From positions 53,473,975 to 53,537,974 of the forward strand of contig CAMZMU010000040.1 in NCBI GenBank assembly GCA_947311845.1: a stretch of DNA of 64,000 nt. The letters run 5' to 3'. Positions 22,595 to 33,174 of this stretch are shown here, piece by piece; position 1 is the first letter of the stretch, and every line of letters starts with the position of its first letter. The DNA is from Poa pratensis. Its lineage: Eukaryota; Streptophyta; Magnoliopsida; Poales; Poaceae. Below the pieces are notes generated by a model. The model saw only the letters and a list, made by a program, of their open reading frames with translations, was not told where the DNA came from and did not search any database. The translations under genes were made by a program, and so were the position numbers.

Positions 22595-24329
22595 GAGCAT
22601 CTCCACCGGGGGCCTCCAAAGGCCCATTGGGGGTCCGGACGGCAAAAACCGCCACCAGCGGCACAATCCAAAGGGGTCGGGCCTCGCGAAATCGTGTCCG
22701 GCACCCCGAGAGGGCCTCCATTTGGAGTCCCTCTCGGGTGCCGGACATGGGGCGGACATGGCCTCTAACAGGGGTGTCCCGCCCTCATACACACGCCGCG
22801 TTCAGGCGTCATTTATTGCGCTGTGCAGGAGGCCGGTCTGGCCGCGCTAATGGCGCGGTCGGCGGCGGTTTCTAACGTGACGCGACTGGACGCTGGTGCG
22901 CCTGCACACACGCATGCCATTAACGGCGGCCAGGCGACACGACGGCTCCCAGGCCACGCGGCCGGCGTTGCGGATTCCCCACGCGTCGCATTTATGTCGG
23001 CCGCACCGCCCATCGCCATGATAAAAGTCGGCGCCCTGGCCGCGCTTATCCAAGCCGTCTCCTTTCTCGCCCTCACTCCCCTCGCCCTCAATCTCCTAAA
23101 CCCTAGCCATGGCGTACGGCGGGCGCACGAACCTGGGCGAGGACGCCTGGGAGCTGCACCGATAAGGGCTCCTCGCCCCTCCGGACTGCCGCCTGCCCAA
23201 GCATTGGGCCATCTCGGCCGGTGGCCTTCCCATGCCACCGCTGCCCGATACGGCCGAGCAGATGGGGGATTCATCGCTCGCCGGCGGAGTTGGATGACGC
23301 CGGCGGAGCGACGCCTCCCTAGAATGACGAGGGCGAGACCAACTGGGCCGTTGGTTCCAGCGCTTCGACCGCGAGCGGGAGGCGGTCATCGCCACCAACG
23401 ACAGCCCCAGATCGCGCGAGACACGCTACAACACCGGCGGCCGCAAAGCCTGGTGGGGGGCAACCGGCCACACGGTTGCCTCCGCGATAGAAGCCGCACG
23501 CCGACACGTTGCCACGGGCAGCGCCATCCCCTTCCGCCTCCTTCCTCCGGTGCCGCGCTTCCCTCCACCGCGCCCCGTGCCGCGCCAGGTGGTGAAGGAG
23601 GAGCGCGCTCACCACCGCGTGGTGGAGGCGGCATCACCGTCCACGAACGCGCCAGCGTTCGCCAGCGCGTTCGCCACCACGCCCGCGCGGGCGCCTCTTC
23701 CTCCGTCGCCCCAGGGCGGAGGCAATGCCGGTGGAGGTCATCCCGGCGGGCTACGACGTGCCGTCCGAGATGCGGAACGAACACGATGGCGACAACCCGG
23801 GCTTGTTGGCGGCGCTCTCCGAGTCGGTTGTCGACATCGAGCACGATTCGCCGGGCCTCATGGCGACCCTGGCGCTGTCAGCCTCCTCCTCCTCTTACGG
23901 CGCCTCCACCAGCCGTGCGCCGGGCCACGACGGCGCCTCCTCCAGCCGTGCGCCGTGCCACGATGGCACCTCCTCCAGCCGCGCGCCGCGCCACGACGGA
24001 GCCTCCACCAGCCGTGCTGCCTCCTCCGCGGCGGTGCTGAAAATCGAGGACGACAGCGATGACGACTCGTGGTGGGACAGAGAGTAGGCTAGGCAGCGGC
24101 TAGGCTTTAGGTTTTTCAAATTTCGTTCAAATATTTTGTAATTTGCACCGACTATGAATGAAATTTGAAATGCCTTTAAATTCGTTTGAATTCAATATAT
24201 TTTTTTTGGCTTTGGGGTGCGCCGCTATGGGCTGCACCCCCCAATTGACCGGACACAGGCCGGCACCCCCCAATTGGGCCTCAATTGGGGGTGCCGGACA
24301 CTCCATTGGAGGCCCCGGTGGAGATGCTC
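22595..24329 (+). mobile_element. Harbinger element 2, 1.7 kb
   Basis: Termini GAGCATCTCCACCGGGG and, at the right, its inverse, with TTA at 22592-22594 and 24330-24332. Subterminal text (GGGGGTCCGGACGGCAAAAA at the left, CCCCCAATTGGGCC at the right) matches the two ends of the large element at 54388-63390, which lies in the opposite orientation. No transposase is visible; one decayed frame is present. Confidence 0.88.
23109..24087 (+). pseudogene. Decayed open frame carried by Harbinger element 2
   Basis: Begins near MAYGGRTNLGEDAWELHR and passes LLAPPDCRLPKHWAISAGGL, with stops and frame changes. The last intact stretch is 23725-24087 (120 codons). It contains four serial repeats like GASSSRAPGHD and an acidic end, KIEDDSDDDSWWDRE. 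The pattern resembles accessory ORFs of unknown function common in Triticeae Harbinger elements (recalled, not searched). The stops make it non-functional. Confidence 0.6.
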
Positions 24330-24363
24330 TTAGCATGCATTGTGAGACTAGCTACTAAAATAT

Positions 24364-25045
24364 TTTTTAAGAAGAAGAGAATTGCCTAATTTATTAGGAA
24401 AAGCTGGGCAAAAACCAAATACAAAGGGCGCGAGGACCCCTACCGGTTGACGAAGCGAAGTAAATCACAAACAAAACACCACCGCCAAGCACAACATGCA
24501 AACACCACTACCGACGAAGGGGAGAGAAGCCATGCTTTTTGGGGAGCGATGAGCCGCCCAGCCATAGGAAGCGGACCAACGTGCCACAAGAAGCTCGCGA
24601 CGTCTGCAGCTGCCGACACGTCGACGACCGCCTCAAACCCGGGGAAGCCACCCCGACATCCAGCCCGTTGCTATGCACCACACAGCCCACCAACACCACC
24701 TTCTGGGGTCGCGCCTGACATCCTCCGCTCGCGTGCGAGCAGCAACGCCTCACGAACCGGACAACCCGTAGCCCTAGCAACGCCGTAAAAGTCCGTTCGC
24801 AGACCCAGACCGCCGTGCCAAAACCGGTGTCGCCACCCGACGTACAAGCAGAAAATGGCTGAGAGCTGCCTCTGCCGGGCCGACACCCCCGCCACCCTCG
24901 AAGCACAGGGATGTCGCGCAGACCATGACGAGCCGCAACCCCACCTCATGCAACAAACCAAGCTGGAGGCCGCCGCCTCGACATGCAACAACCCCACCAA
25001 CGGGACAAAACTACTGCAACAACACAAACCCGGAAAGGAACGTTT
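24364..25045 (-). mobile_element. Retroposon present in segment A, absent from segment B
   Basis: The sequence CTACTAAAAT before it and CGAGATCTGGAAACATAATTG after it are nearly contiguous in the paralogous segment (44535-44580). The insert begins with a T-rich stretch and AATTGCCTAATTTATTAGG, consistent with a reversed poly-A tail. The rest is C/A-rich with no convincing domain. Confidence 0.6.
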
Positions 25046-25694
25046 CGAGATCTGGAAACATAATTGTTACACCTACAAAGAGGTAGGGGAAGAAGTAGAG
25101 GTAGAGGTAGGGGAAGGGTGAACCAAACAATGTTAACAAACAGGTTGAAATGCTAGTGGCTAAGAGAACACGTGAAGATTAGATTTCTTAGCGATGTTAC
25201 AGTGGAGCACAATTTACATTTATAAGTATTAAAAGAACTTAAAAAATCATCTTCTTCTAAATCACCACTCTACGAAAAAGTCAATGGAGCCAAAAACCTT
25301 ATTTTGGTATTTTATACTTGCTAAGGGCTAGTCTGGTGGTATTTTATTTAGAGTAAATGAAGGTTTTATGAAGATTCAGAAATCTCTAGAGATTGTTTTA
25401 TGCTAAGACGATGATTAATCATAGAGTTAGACTCTTTAGTGGAATTTGGTTAAACAATAGTATGGTGTCCTCATTATAGTAGAGTTAAAAAATCCTTTCT
25501 TTACTTGAAATTGTTCATATATTTAGCTGTAAGGATGTGAGTTTTGTGATAGGAGGTGATTTTAGTATCTTTAGAAAAGCTAGTGAGTCCCACAAAGTAA
25601 GTAAGTATTCTTAAGAATTAGATATTGCTGGTAGGCAATTCACTTGTTCTAACAACCCGCACACCCTCAGTTTTAGAGAATCAACATAACTTTA
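25046..25694 (+). mobile_element. LINE fragment (ORF1 end and endonuclease region), degenerate
   Basis: Paralogous to 44560-45456. It holds GRGRG-like codons followed by endonuclease-type text FVIGGDFSIFRKASES and GRQFTCSNN, with stops. It was shared by the duplicated segments, so it is older than the duplication of genes A and B. Confidence 0.65.
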
Positions 25695-25890
25695 CTCCCT
25701 TCGTTACTGAAAGTAAGGCTGTAAATTTCCTAAAAAGTTTTAAAAATGTATGGTTCGACCAAGCTTACGTAAAGAACTATCAACATCCAAAATACCAAAT
25801 GAATACCGTTAGGTACATCATGAAAATTATTTTGACATGATATCAATATAGCATTATAGTTGTTGAACATCGTTTGCAAAAACTTAGTTT
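25695..25890. mobile_element. Stowaway MITE, right end lost
   Basis: TA then CTCCCTTCGTTACTGAAAGT. It matches the complete element at 45457-45716 over most of its length but stops before the right terminus. It was therefore inserted before the A/B duplication and later truncated in A. Confidence 0.65.
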
Positions 25891-26019
25891 GTGTGTTTGT
25901 GATGTTCAGTTTAAAAGTCGATTCTGCTTTCATTCGGCTCGTTGAATCCTCAGCATTTTTCTCTAAAAAGATGAAGCAAAGATGAAATTTTGTGTACATT
26001 GTGCTTATTATCGTTTACT

Positions 26020-26415
26020 GGCCGACGTACTGACCTAGTGAGCAGCACAAGCTGGGAAGTCGACACGTATCCAGTGGTACCCACTATGTTCAAATCAGTT
26101 GTCCGTAGGAATTGCAAGTTTGGTGCTCTGCAAGCCAGTCTACAATTGGTGACACAACGGCGATGAAACTATCACGAAAACAGATATGAGCAGTGTGCAG
26201 CTGTGGTAACGAAGCCAGTCTGCAGCCGGGCACGCTCACATGCACCTCTAATGAGCAGTCTGCTGCTGTTCAATCATCCATTGTGGCCCAAGGCTCTACA
26301 CGCTGCCCAGTGCCCGCGACAGAGAGCCGAGCTAGTCACCAAACAAGAGTTCACGCATGGAGACCTAGACTAGATGAATTTGGGCCGATGCATTAGTGGG
26401 ATGTACGGATCAAAC
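26020..26415. repeat. Segmental-duplication block, copy 1
   Basis: The stretch with GTCGACACGTATCC ... TGGTACCC, CGTAGGAATTGC and GCCGATGCATTAGTGGGA recurs at about 46055-46815, and its first half recurs at 63535-63800. Each copy lies to the right of one of the three paralogous genes. Confidence 0.75.
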
Positions 26416-28212
26416 TTTTAGAGTTGACCTGCACCGGGAAAAGTCGAGTGGAGTGATTTTTGAAATTGATTTTGTAAAAGCATATGATAAATTTAAATGG
26501 TTATCATGAAACAAGACCAAAAGAAGGCTGTTAACATGAAATTGATTTTATGCATCTTCGAGTAACTCTCTGGAATTAAAATAAAATAATTTTTCATAAA
26601 AGCGAAATATTTCTGTTTTGGGAAAGCTAAAGAGGCGGAAGACAAATAGAGAAACATGTTTGGGTGTGTCTGGGGCCTTCCTTTCAGATATCCCCATTCA
26701 TTATCGGAAGTTACTGAATAATGAGTGGAATTGAGTAGAGACGCGGTTTGAGAAGAAAGTGGGTTGCTGGCAAGGCCAACTACTCTCATATGGGGATAGG
26801 CTTGTCCTAATAAATTATGTTCTTATTAGTGTACCTATGTTTATACTATCCTTTTTTACGGGTATTGAGAAGGTTAGATTTTAATAGGTCTCAGTTCTTT
26901 TGGCAGAGTGATCAACATAAATGAAAATACAGACTCTCAAAGTGGAATATTATCTGTAGACCCAAATATCAAGAGGGGCTAAGAATTGAGGTTCTTGATA
27001 TTAAGAATAAGTGCTTGTTAAGTAAGTGGATGTTAAAACTTATTATTGAGGAGGGCGTCTGTCAAGAATTACTGAAAAAATAAATACTTACAAAATAAAA
27101 CATTGTCTTAAGTGACAGTTAAACCCACAAACTCACAATTTTGGAAAGGTCTTATGAAAGTAAGGATGACTTTTTCAGCAGATGGACCTTTGTGCTAGGG
27201 AATGGACAACCAACCTATTTTTGCGAGGATACATGGTTGGGAGAAGTACCGCTGGCATCTCAACACCCACGGCTATATAACGTGGTACGCCGAACATACG
27301 TTTTGGTGGCTGACGCTTTAGCTAATTCCTCAGTGCATATAGAGTTTAGACGAAACTTAGTAGCAACAAATGGGATGCTTGCTGCACTTGCTTCAACGAA
27401 TTATGACCATTAACCTAACAAATGATGATGATAAATTTCTTTGGAAACTTACTACTTCAGGATCTTTTACGGTTAAATTCATGTATATAGATTTTTTGAA
27501 TGGTCATACTGTTGCTTTGCGTAAATATATTTGGAAACTCAAGGTCCCGTTGAAGATTAAGATCTTTATGTGGTTATATTTTAACAAAGTTATTTTAACG
27601 AAAGATAACCTTGCTAAACGTAATTGGAATGGATGTAAGAAACATGTGTTCTGCGATTCAGAGGAGTCTATAGATCATTTATTTTTTACTTTTCCTTTTG
27701 TGTGTCTTTTATGGACTGTGGTGCAATATGCTTTCAATACCACCCCACCGGTTAATGGTACGAATATGTTCGGTAATTAACTAAACGGGGTTGAAAAGAA
27801 ACTTAAGGCACAAATTCGTGTGGGGACTTGTGCTTTGTTGTGGTCTTTATAGAATTGCAGGAATGATATCATATTTAACAAAGGTGGTTATACTATTTTT
27901 TTACAGCACATGGCTTCCCACTGGATCCACGAGTGGTCTCTTTCCTGGTCCCAGTGGCGCAACATGGGCATATTGACTCTGAATGCACCCGTCTGGAGGC
28001 GCTCGCGTCGGATATCTATTCCTAGGGTACCTGACGGCTATCTAAAAGATTACAAGACGCGTAAGAAGCTTAATTTTATTTCCTTAGCTGGTTGTCTTTT
28101 TTGATACTTTGTTTGCGATTTTTGAGATATAAACTCTTAACTACTAAGACGTTGAATAAAATCTGTGTGCATCAGTCGATGCAGAAGCTAGGTCTTTCCC
28201 CTTTTCGAATAA
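26416..28212 (+). mobile_element. LINE ORF2 3' part, rearranged, with 3' tail
   Basis: Starts with an RT finger piece (KSSGVIFEIDFVKAYDKFKW). It then has palm and thumb text (NEWNSVETRFEKKVGCWQ, SYGDRLVLINYVLISVPMFI), the zf-RVT region (27141-27780), and a 3' UTR ending in the LINE-like tail GCATCAGTCGATGCAGAAGC ... CCCCTTTTCGAATAAAAA. Many stops. It follows segmental block 1 directly at an ACTTTTAGAG junction. Confidence 0.7.
27141..27780 (+). pseudogene. LINE zf-RVT domain, two overlapping frames
   Basis: The first frame has WTFVLGNGQPTYFCEDTWLG and RLYNVVRRTYVLVADAL. The second has DDDKFLWKLTTSGSFTVKFM, LKVPLKIKIFMWL and WNGCKKHVFCDSEESIDHLF, the zinc-binding RT C-terminal domain. A frame change between the two near 27400 and missing N-terminal domains make it a remnant. 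Confidence 0.75.
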
Positions 28213-29010
28213 AAAGTTAAATGGTTATTTCTTCAACAAACTAAAAAAAGTTCCTCATATGAGTGGAGGGCTATGGTCCATAGTTTTGTCACTGGAGATA
28301 GGACGGACATTAAATTTAATGATGACATTGGCCACTACTTCCAGACGAAGAAAGAATTGAGACAAGGTGATGCTTGATTGCCCATACTATAGTGGCTGAT
28401 ATGTTAGATGTCATGGCTGAGCGCGTAAAACTCAATGGCCAGATTGAAGGGTAGTCCCACAGCTTATGGATGGGGGCCTATCTATTCTTCAATATGTCGA
28501 CGATACAATTCTTTTTATGAAACATGATACTTGAAAGCTAAGAACCTGAAATTAATATTACGAGCGTTCGAGCAATTTTCGGGTCTAAAACGAAAATTTA
28601 ATAAGAGTGAGTTGTTCTATTTCAGAGAAGCCCAAGAAATGGTACGGTATGCCAAATTGGTTTGTCAAACTTTTAGAGTTGACCTGCACCGGAAAAAGTC
28701 GAGTGGAGTGATTTTTAAAATTGATTTCGTAAAAGCATATGATAACGTTAAATGGTCATCACGAAACATGACCTGGACAAGGCTGTTAACATGAAATTGA
28801 TTTTATGCATCTTTGAGTAACTCTCTGGACTTAAAGTAAATTCTGTAAATGCAAAATATTCTGTTTTCAGACAGCTAAAAAGGCGAAGACAGATACAGAA
28901 ACGTGTTTAGGCGTGAGTCTTGGGCCCTTCCTTTCAGATACCTAGGGATCCCCATACATTATAGTAAGTTACTGAATAATGTGTGGAATTCAGTAGAGAC
29001 GCGGTTGAGA
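28213..29010 (+). mobile_element. Scrambled LINE reverse-transcriptase fragment
   Basis: Reads VTGDRTDIKFNDDIGHYF, QTKKELRQGDA, the active-site motif ILQYVDDTILFM and FSGLKRKFNKSELFYF. It then jumps back to the upstream finger motif KSSGVIFKIDFVKAYDNVKW and ends at RYLGIPIHYSKLLNN. Domain order is therefore not that of a LINE. The last 350 bp duplicate 26420-26760. Confidence 0.7.
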
Positions 29011-29951
29011 AGAAACTTGTGCATATTATGATTTGTGATGTAATTATGCATGGATTGCTTAGATATGTATAAATATGATGTGTTTCTCAATTAGACAAGC
29101 ACAAATTATAGAGTAGAACACAGATGATGGTAGGCATGTAAGGATTGGCGCTCACTGGTAGAGTTCATGATCACTAGAAGTGACAAAAAAATGGTAGATT
29201 GAGAAACATTAAAAAAATGCGTACAAGGCATATATGACATTGTGCAATAAGTGTCCGTACATAGATGTCGTTTTGCATACTATGTATGAGTGTGTGTATA
29301 AACGGACGAAGCAAAACAAAGTTGAGTGTGGTCCTTTGGATATTAGGCTAAAAAGAGTCTTACTTAAAAAAAAAATAACATTTAACAGATTCAGAAAACC
29401 TTAAACAATTTATATATAAAATGTATGTAGCATGTCATTTGTGAATACATTAGCACACAGTAACTGCTCTAAACAGACTAATTGGTGTATTTGAAGTAGA
29501 AAATAGTACACGCACTATTTTTTATGTACGGAAATATACAAATATCGTATTTCAAGAAAATTTATATGTACTGATTTTCTGTTCCAATTTGTAAAATATG
29601 TGGCCGATATGCTCTGTTTTTTGTGCGTACGATTTTCTAACAGTTTTCAACTTCATGCTATTATTTCTCATCACTTTTCACCTCAAACGTTTACATGGTC
29701 ATGTACTGCATTTCATTCTTATAGTTTTGTTATTATCCATGGGTTTATAACAATCTCATTAGGTAATTGTATCCATATAGTAACCTAGGTTTCAGGTGCA
29801 ATGGAACCGGGGACAGGCCCCTGTCAATCTAGAAAAATAGTTACCGAGTATTGTAGGCTGCACGGCACTGTCTTCCCCTGGTGTGTACTAGGAATGAAGT
29901 TTCCATATTGGCATAAGAATAGAAATCCAAATCTTTAACTTCTTGGGGGCC
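29011..29951. other. Intergenic DNA; no gene seen
   Basis: A/T-rich sequence without recognisable element ends or domains. Confidence 0.5.
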
Positions 29952-30594
29952 AGATTGCTCTCTGTAATCTCCACACAGCTTCGTGCTCCTCCTCCTCTAG
30001 GGTTCCACCACAGCGCCGCTGCCGCCAGGCTCTCACCGCCGCCGCCCGCCGCCCCTCCTCCCCCCTCCCCTCCTCTCCTTCCTCCCGGGCACCTCGCGCG
30101 GGGGGCTCCGGAGGCTCCCCATACGCAGGCGCAGAACCACGACTTCGGGCCTCCTAGGCCGCTGCCGACGCCGGCGGCGCTGGCGGCGCCCCTGCCATCA
30201 AAGATGGAGGGGCTGAAGGCAGACCCCGAGGGCCATCTCCTCGCGCGGGGACGAGGGCCTCTGGAGGTCGTGCAAGGCGGCACACGGAGCTGGCGCCGCA
30301 ATGGCCGTCGGCGTGCGTGAAGGCCACCACGGCGGAGGTGGAGGTAGCCGGCGTGGAGGGCTGGGGAGGTGGTCGTGGAGGTGCAGCGGCAGCTCGGTGC
30401 GCAGATGGCGGCAGCGCACGGCGGGCCGATCTGGGCCGCGAGGGCCAGATCTGGGTCCTTGGTCGTGCCCGATGCGAGGATGGTGGGGCAGTGGAGCGCT
30501 GGTTGTGGCAGCCTTGCCGTCAGCAATGCGACGAGGCTGTCGCCTAGCTCGGTGCGGCCGTCTTTCGCCGGAGTCTGCAATGCTGCGGCCTGCG

Positions 30595-30640
30595 GGAGAT
30601 GAATGGCACCATTCCTGGTGTTGCATCCTCCTGAGGGTGG
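30595..30640 (+). repeat. Minisatellite unit 1 (others at 37395-37545)
   Basis: GAGATGAATGGCACC ... GTTGCATCCTCC here matches units near 37395, 37428, 37463 and 37505. The LTR retrotransposon landed just to the right of this first unit. Confidence 0.75.
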
Positions 30641-30658
30641 TTTGGCAAGCAAGACCTG

Positions 30659-32216
30659 TGATACGTCTCAAACGTATCTATAATTTTTGATGTTCCATGC
30701 TGTTATTATATCAATTGCTACATGTTTTGGCTACACTTTATATCATTTTTATGCATTTTCTGGGACTAACCTATTAACAAGATGCCACAGTGCCAGTTCC
30801 CTGTTTTCTGCTGTTTTTGGTTTCAGAAAATCTATTAAGGAAATATTCTCGGAATTGGACGAAACAAAAGACATCGTCAATAATATCACGAGGAGATCAC
30901 GGAGTCCAAAGGGGAGTCGGAGCAGACCCACCAGGGGGCCACGCCACACTAGGGCGCGGCCCAGGGTGGGCCCGCGCCCCCTATGGCGTGGTGGCCCCCC
31001 TCGGCCACCGACGCCGCCTCTTCGCCTATATATTCTCCGCGACGCGAAAACCCTATTACGGTCGATCATATTCCACGAAAAGTTCCGTCGCGGCCGTCAT
31101 CGTCAATCTCAGATCGGAGGAGTTCTGAAGCTCTTCCCGGCACCCTGCCGGAGGGGAGATCATCACCGGAGGGCTCTACATCACCATGCCTGCCTCCGGA
31201 GTGATGCGTGAGTAGTCCACCCCTGGACTACGGGTCCATAGCAGTAGCTAGATGGTTGTCTCTCTACCTTGTGCCTCCATGTTTAGATCTTGTGAGCTGC
31301 CTAACATGATCAAGATCATCTTATTGTAATGCTAGATGTTGTGTTTGCTGGGATCCGATGAATATTGATACCATGTTTATTCAAGTTGTTTATCTATGTG
31401 CTCTTGATCTTGCATGCTCTCCGTTGCTAGTAGATGCTTTGGCCAAGTAGATGCTTGTGACTCCAAGAGGGGGTATTTATGCTCGATAGTGGGTTCAGTC
31501 TCTAGATATCTGGATCAGTGACAGAAAGGTCTAAGATGGTAGATGTGCTGTTGCTACTAGGGATAAAACATTGGTGCAGTGTCCAAGGGCACTTGTATTG
31601 ATTACATTACACACTTTACTTCATGCAATAATCTGTTGTTAGCAACTTAATACTGAATGGGATGCGGATGCTGCCTTGAAGGTGGATTATTTAGGCATAG
31701 ATGCGTTGGAATAACGGTCTATGTACTTTGTTGTAATGCCCAACTAGATTTCATAGTAGACATCTTGGCATGTATTGCATTGTTATGCCCTCTCTATTTG
31801 TCAATTGCCCAGCTGTAATTTGTTTACCCAACATGCTAGTTATCTGTTCTGAGAGAGACACCACTAGTGAACTGTGGACCCTGGTCCAATTTCCTCATAC
31901 TGTTTACACAACCTGCTGCAATCATCTGTTTCCTGTTACTTGCTGTTTTCCACACCATACGTTTAACTCTTTGTTTCTGCAAGACCGGAGAGATTGACAA
32001 CCTCTCTGTTTCGTGTTGGGCAAAGTTCTGGTTTGTGTCTGTGCAGATTCCACGTTGGTGCAAGCTCCCTAGCGCCAGGGGGAGTCAACATCAACAACCT
32101 TCCGATAGATCGTCAAGTCCTACTGGATTGATAACCTTGGGTAGATTTCTCAAGGGAAAACTTCTGCTGTCTACATCATAACCTTCCTCTTGGGGTTCAC
32201 CAACACGTAGCCATCA
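30659..32216 (+). repeat. 5' LTR
   Basis: 1558 bp, TG...CA ends. It includes a TATA-like CTATATATT at 31026-31034. Nearly identical to 35762-37332. Confidence 0.93.
31026..31034 (+). promoter_or_regulatory. Candidate TATA box in 5' LTR
   Basis: CCTATATATTCTCC in a GC-rich setting about 370 bp into the LTR, also present in the 3' LTR (about 36130). A likely retroelement promoter; no transcript evidence. Confidence 0.4.
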
Positions 32217-32226
32217 AGCTGTTTTC

Positions 32227-32244
32227 TGGCGCCGTTGCCGGGGA
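32227..32244 (+). other. Primer-binding-site-like sequence
   Basis: TGGCGCCGTTGCCGGGGA, 10 bp after the 5' LTR. The same sequence adjoins the LTR of the retroelement at 54592-61271 in reverse orientation, so both elements share priming style. Confidence 0.6.
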
Positions 32245-32392
32245 CTTGGAGGCTATTGGAAAGGGGAGTCTCTCAGTTCCAATCTCTTTACTTTGTTTTT
32301 TGTCTTGTTTTAGTTTTGTTTTGCTTGCTGTTAAAAATCAAAAACCCAAAAAAATTAAATTCCTGCATCTAGTTTATTTCGGTTTGCTCATC

Positions 32393-33174
32393 ATGTCTGG
32401 TTCTTCTTATTTTGTTTCATCTCCTGAGGTTGAGGTTCGAACTTTTAAGCAACAAGGGGGAGAAAGTTTAAAAGATGCTTGGTACAGAATTAGTAATGCT
32501 CATCATAGGTGTGCTAAAAAACATTCCACTACAATCCTTCTTAGGAACTTTTATGTTGGCATTACCAATTGGTATAGATATGTTTTGGACACTTTGACAG
32601 GGGGTAACTTCCTAGGAACACCTGCTCTAGAGGCTAGCTACATCCTTGAAAGTCTAGTAGGAATACCACCTGTTAATGAAATTAAAATTGAAGTCTCTCT
32701 TGAGGATGTTATGAAAAAGCTTGAGGTTGTAGAGAATCTTCCAAGTATTGATGTTAAGCTTGAAAAACTACTTGAGAACACTGAAAATTTGATAAATCCT
32801 TGGAAGATCTTAATAAAAGAATTGTTGCTCTAGAAACTTGCTTTAAAAATCATGATCAAAACTCTAGGATTGAGGAGATAGAGGAAGTCATTGACACCAT
32901 GAGTAATACTTTTTCCTCTTTCAAAACTAAGAAGCAAGGGTATATTCTAGATAAAGGAAAGAAATTCATGTATGTACCTAAGGGGCCTAAACCAAAACTT
33001 TCAACTTCTGATGTGCTGGATAATGGATTTTATGAATTTACTAATAAAGCTTGCAGTGGGCCTCTCAAGTTTTCTTCTCAAGAACTAGCTAAAATGAAAA
33101 CCCCTCTTGTTGTGAATTATGATTTATCTGAAGCTTTTGGGAACCTTGATGTTTCTGGTCTTGACAATACTTGA
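32393..33174 (+). pseudogene. Gag-like frame, frameshifted
   Basis: Starts MSGSSYFVSSPEVEVRTF, then the gag-type core FKQQGGESLKDAWYR and VLDTLTGGNFLGTPALEA. Near 32800 the frame changes; the continuation EDLNKRIVALETCFKNHDQN ends at 33174 after DVLDNGFYEFTNKACSGPLK. The similarity is to gypsy gag N-terminal regions (established pattern). No zinc knuckle or pol follows, so it is a remnant in a non-autonomous element. Confidence 0.65.

Noticed and set aside
22823..24040. 405-codon frame in Harbinger element 2
   Set aside because: Off-frame shadow in GC-rich DNA; the protein-like signal lies in other frames (ending 24087).
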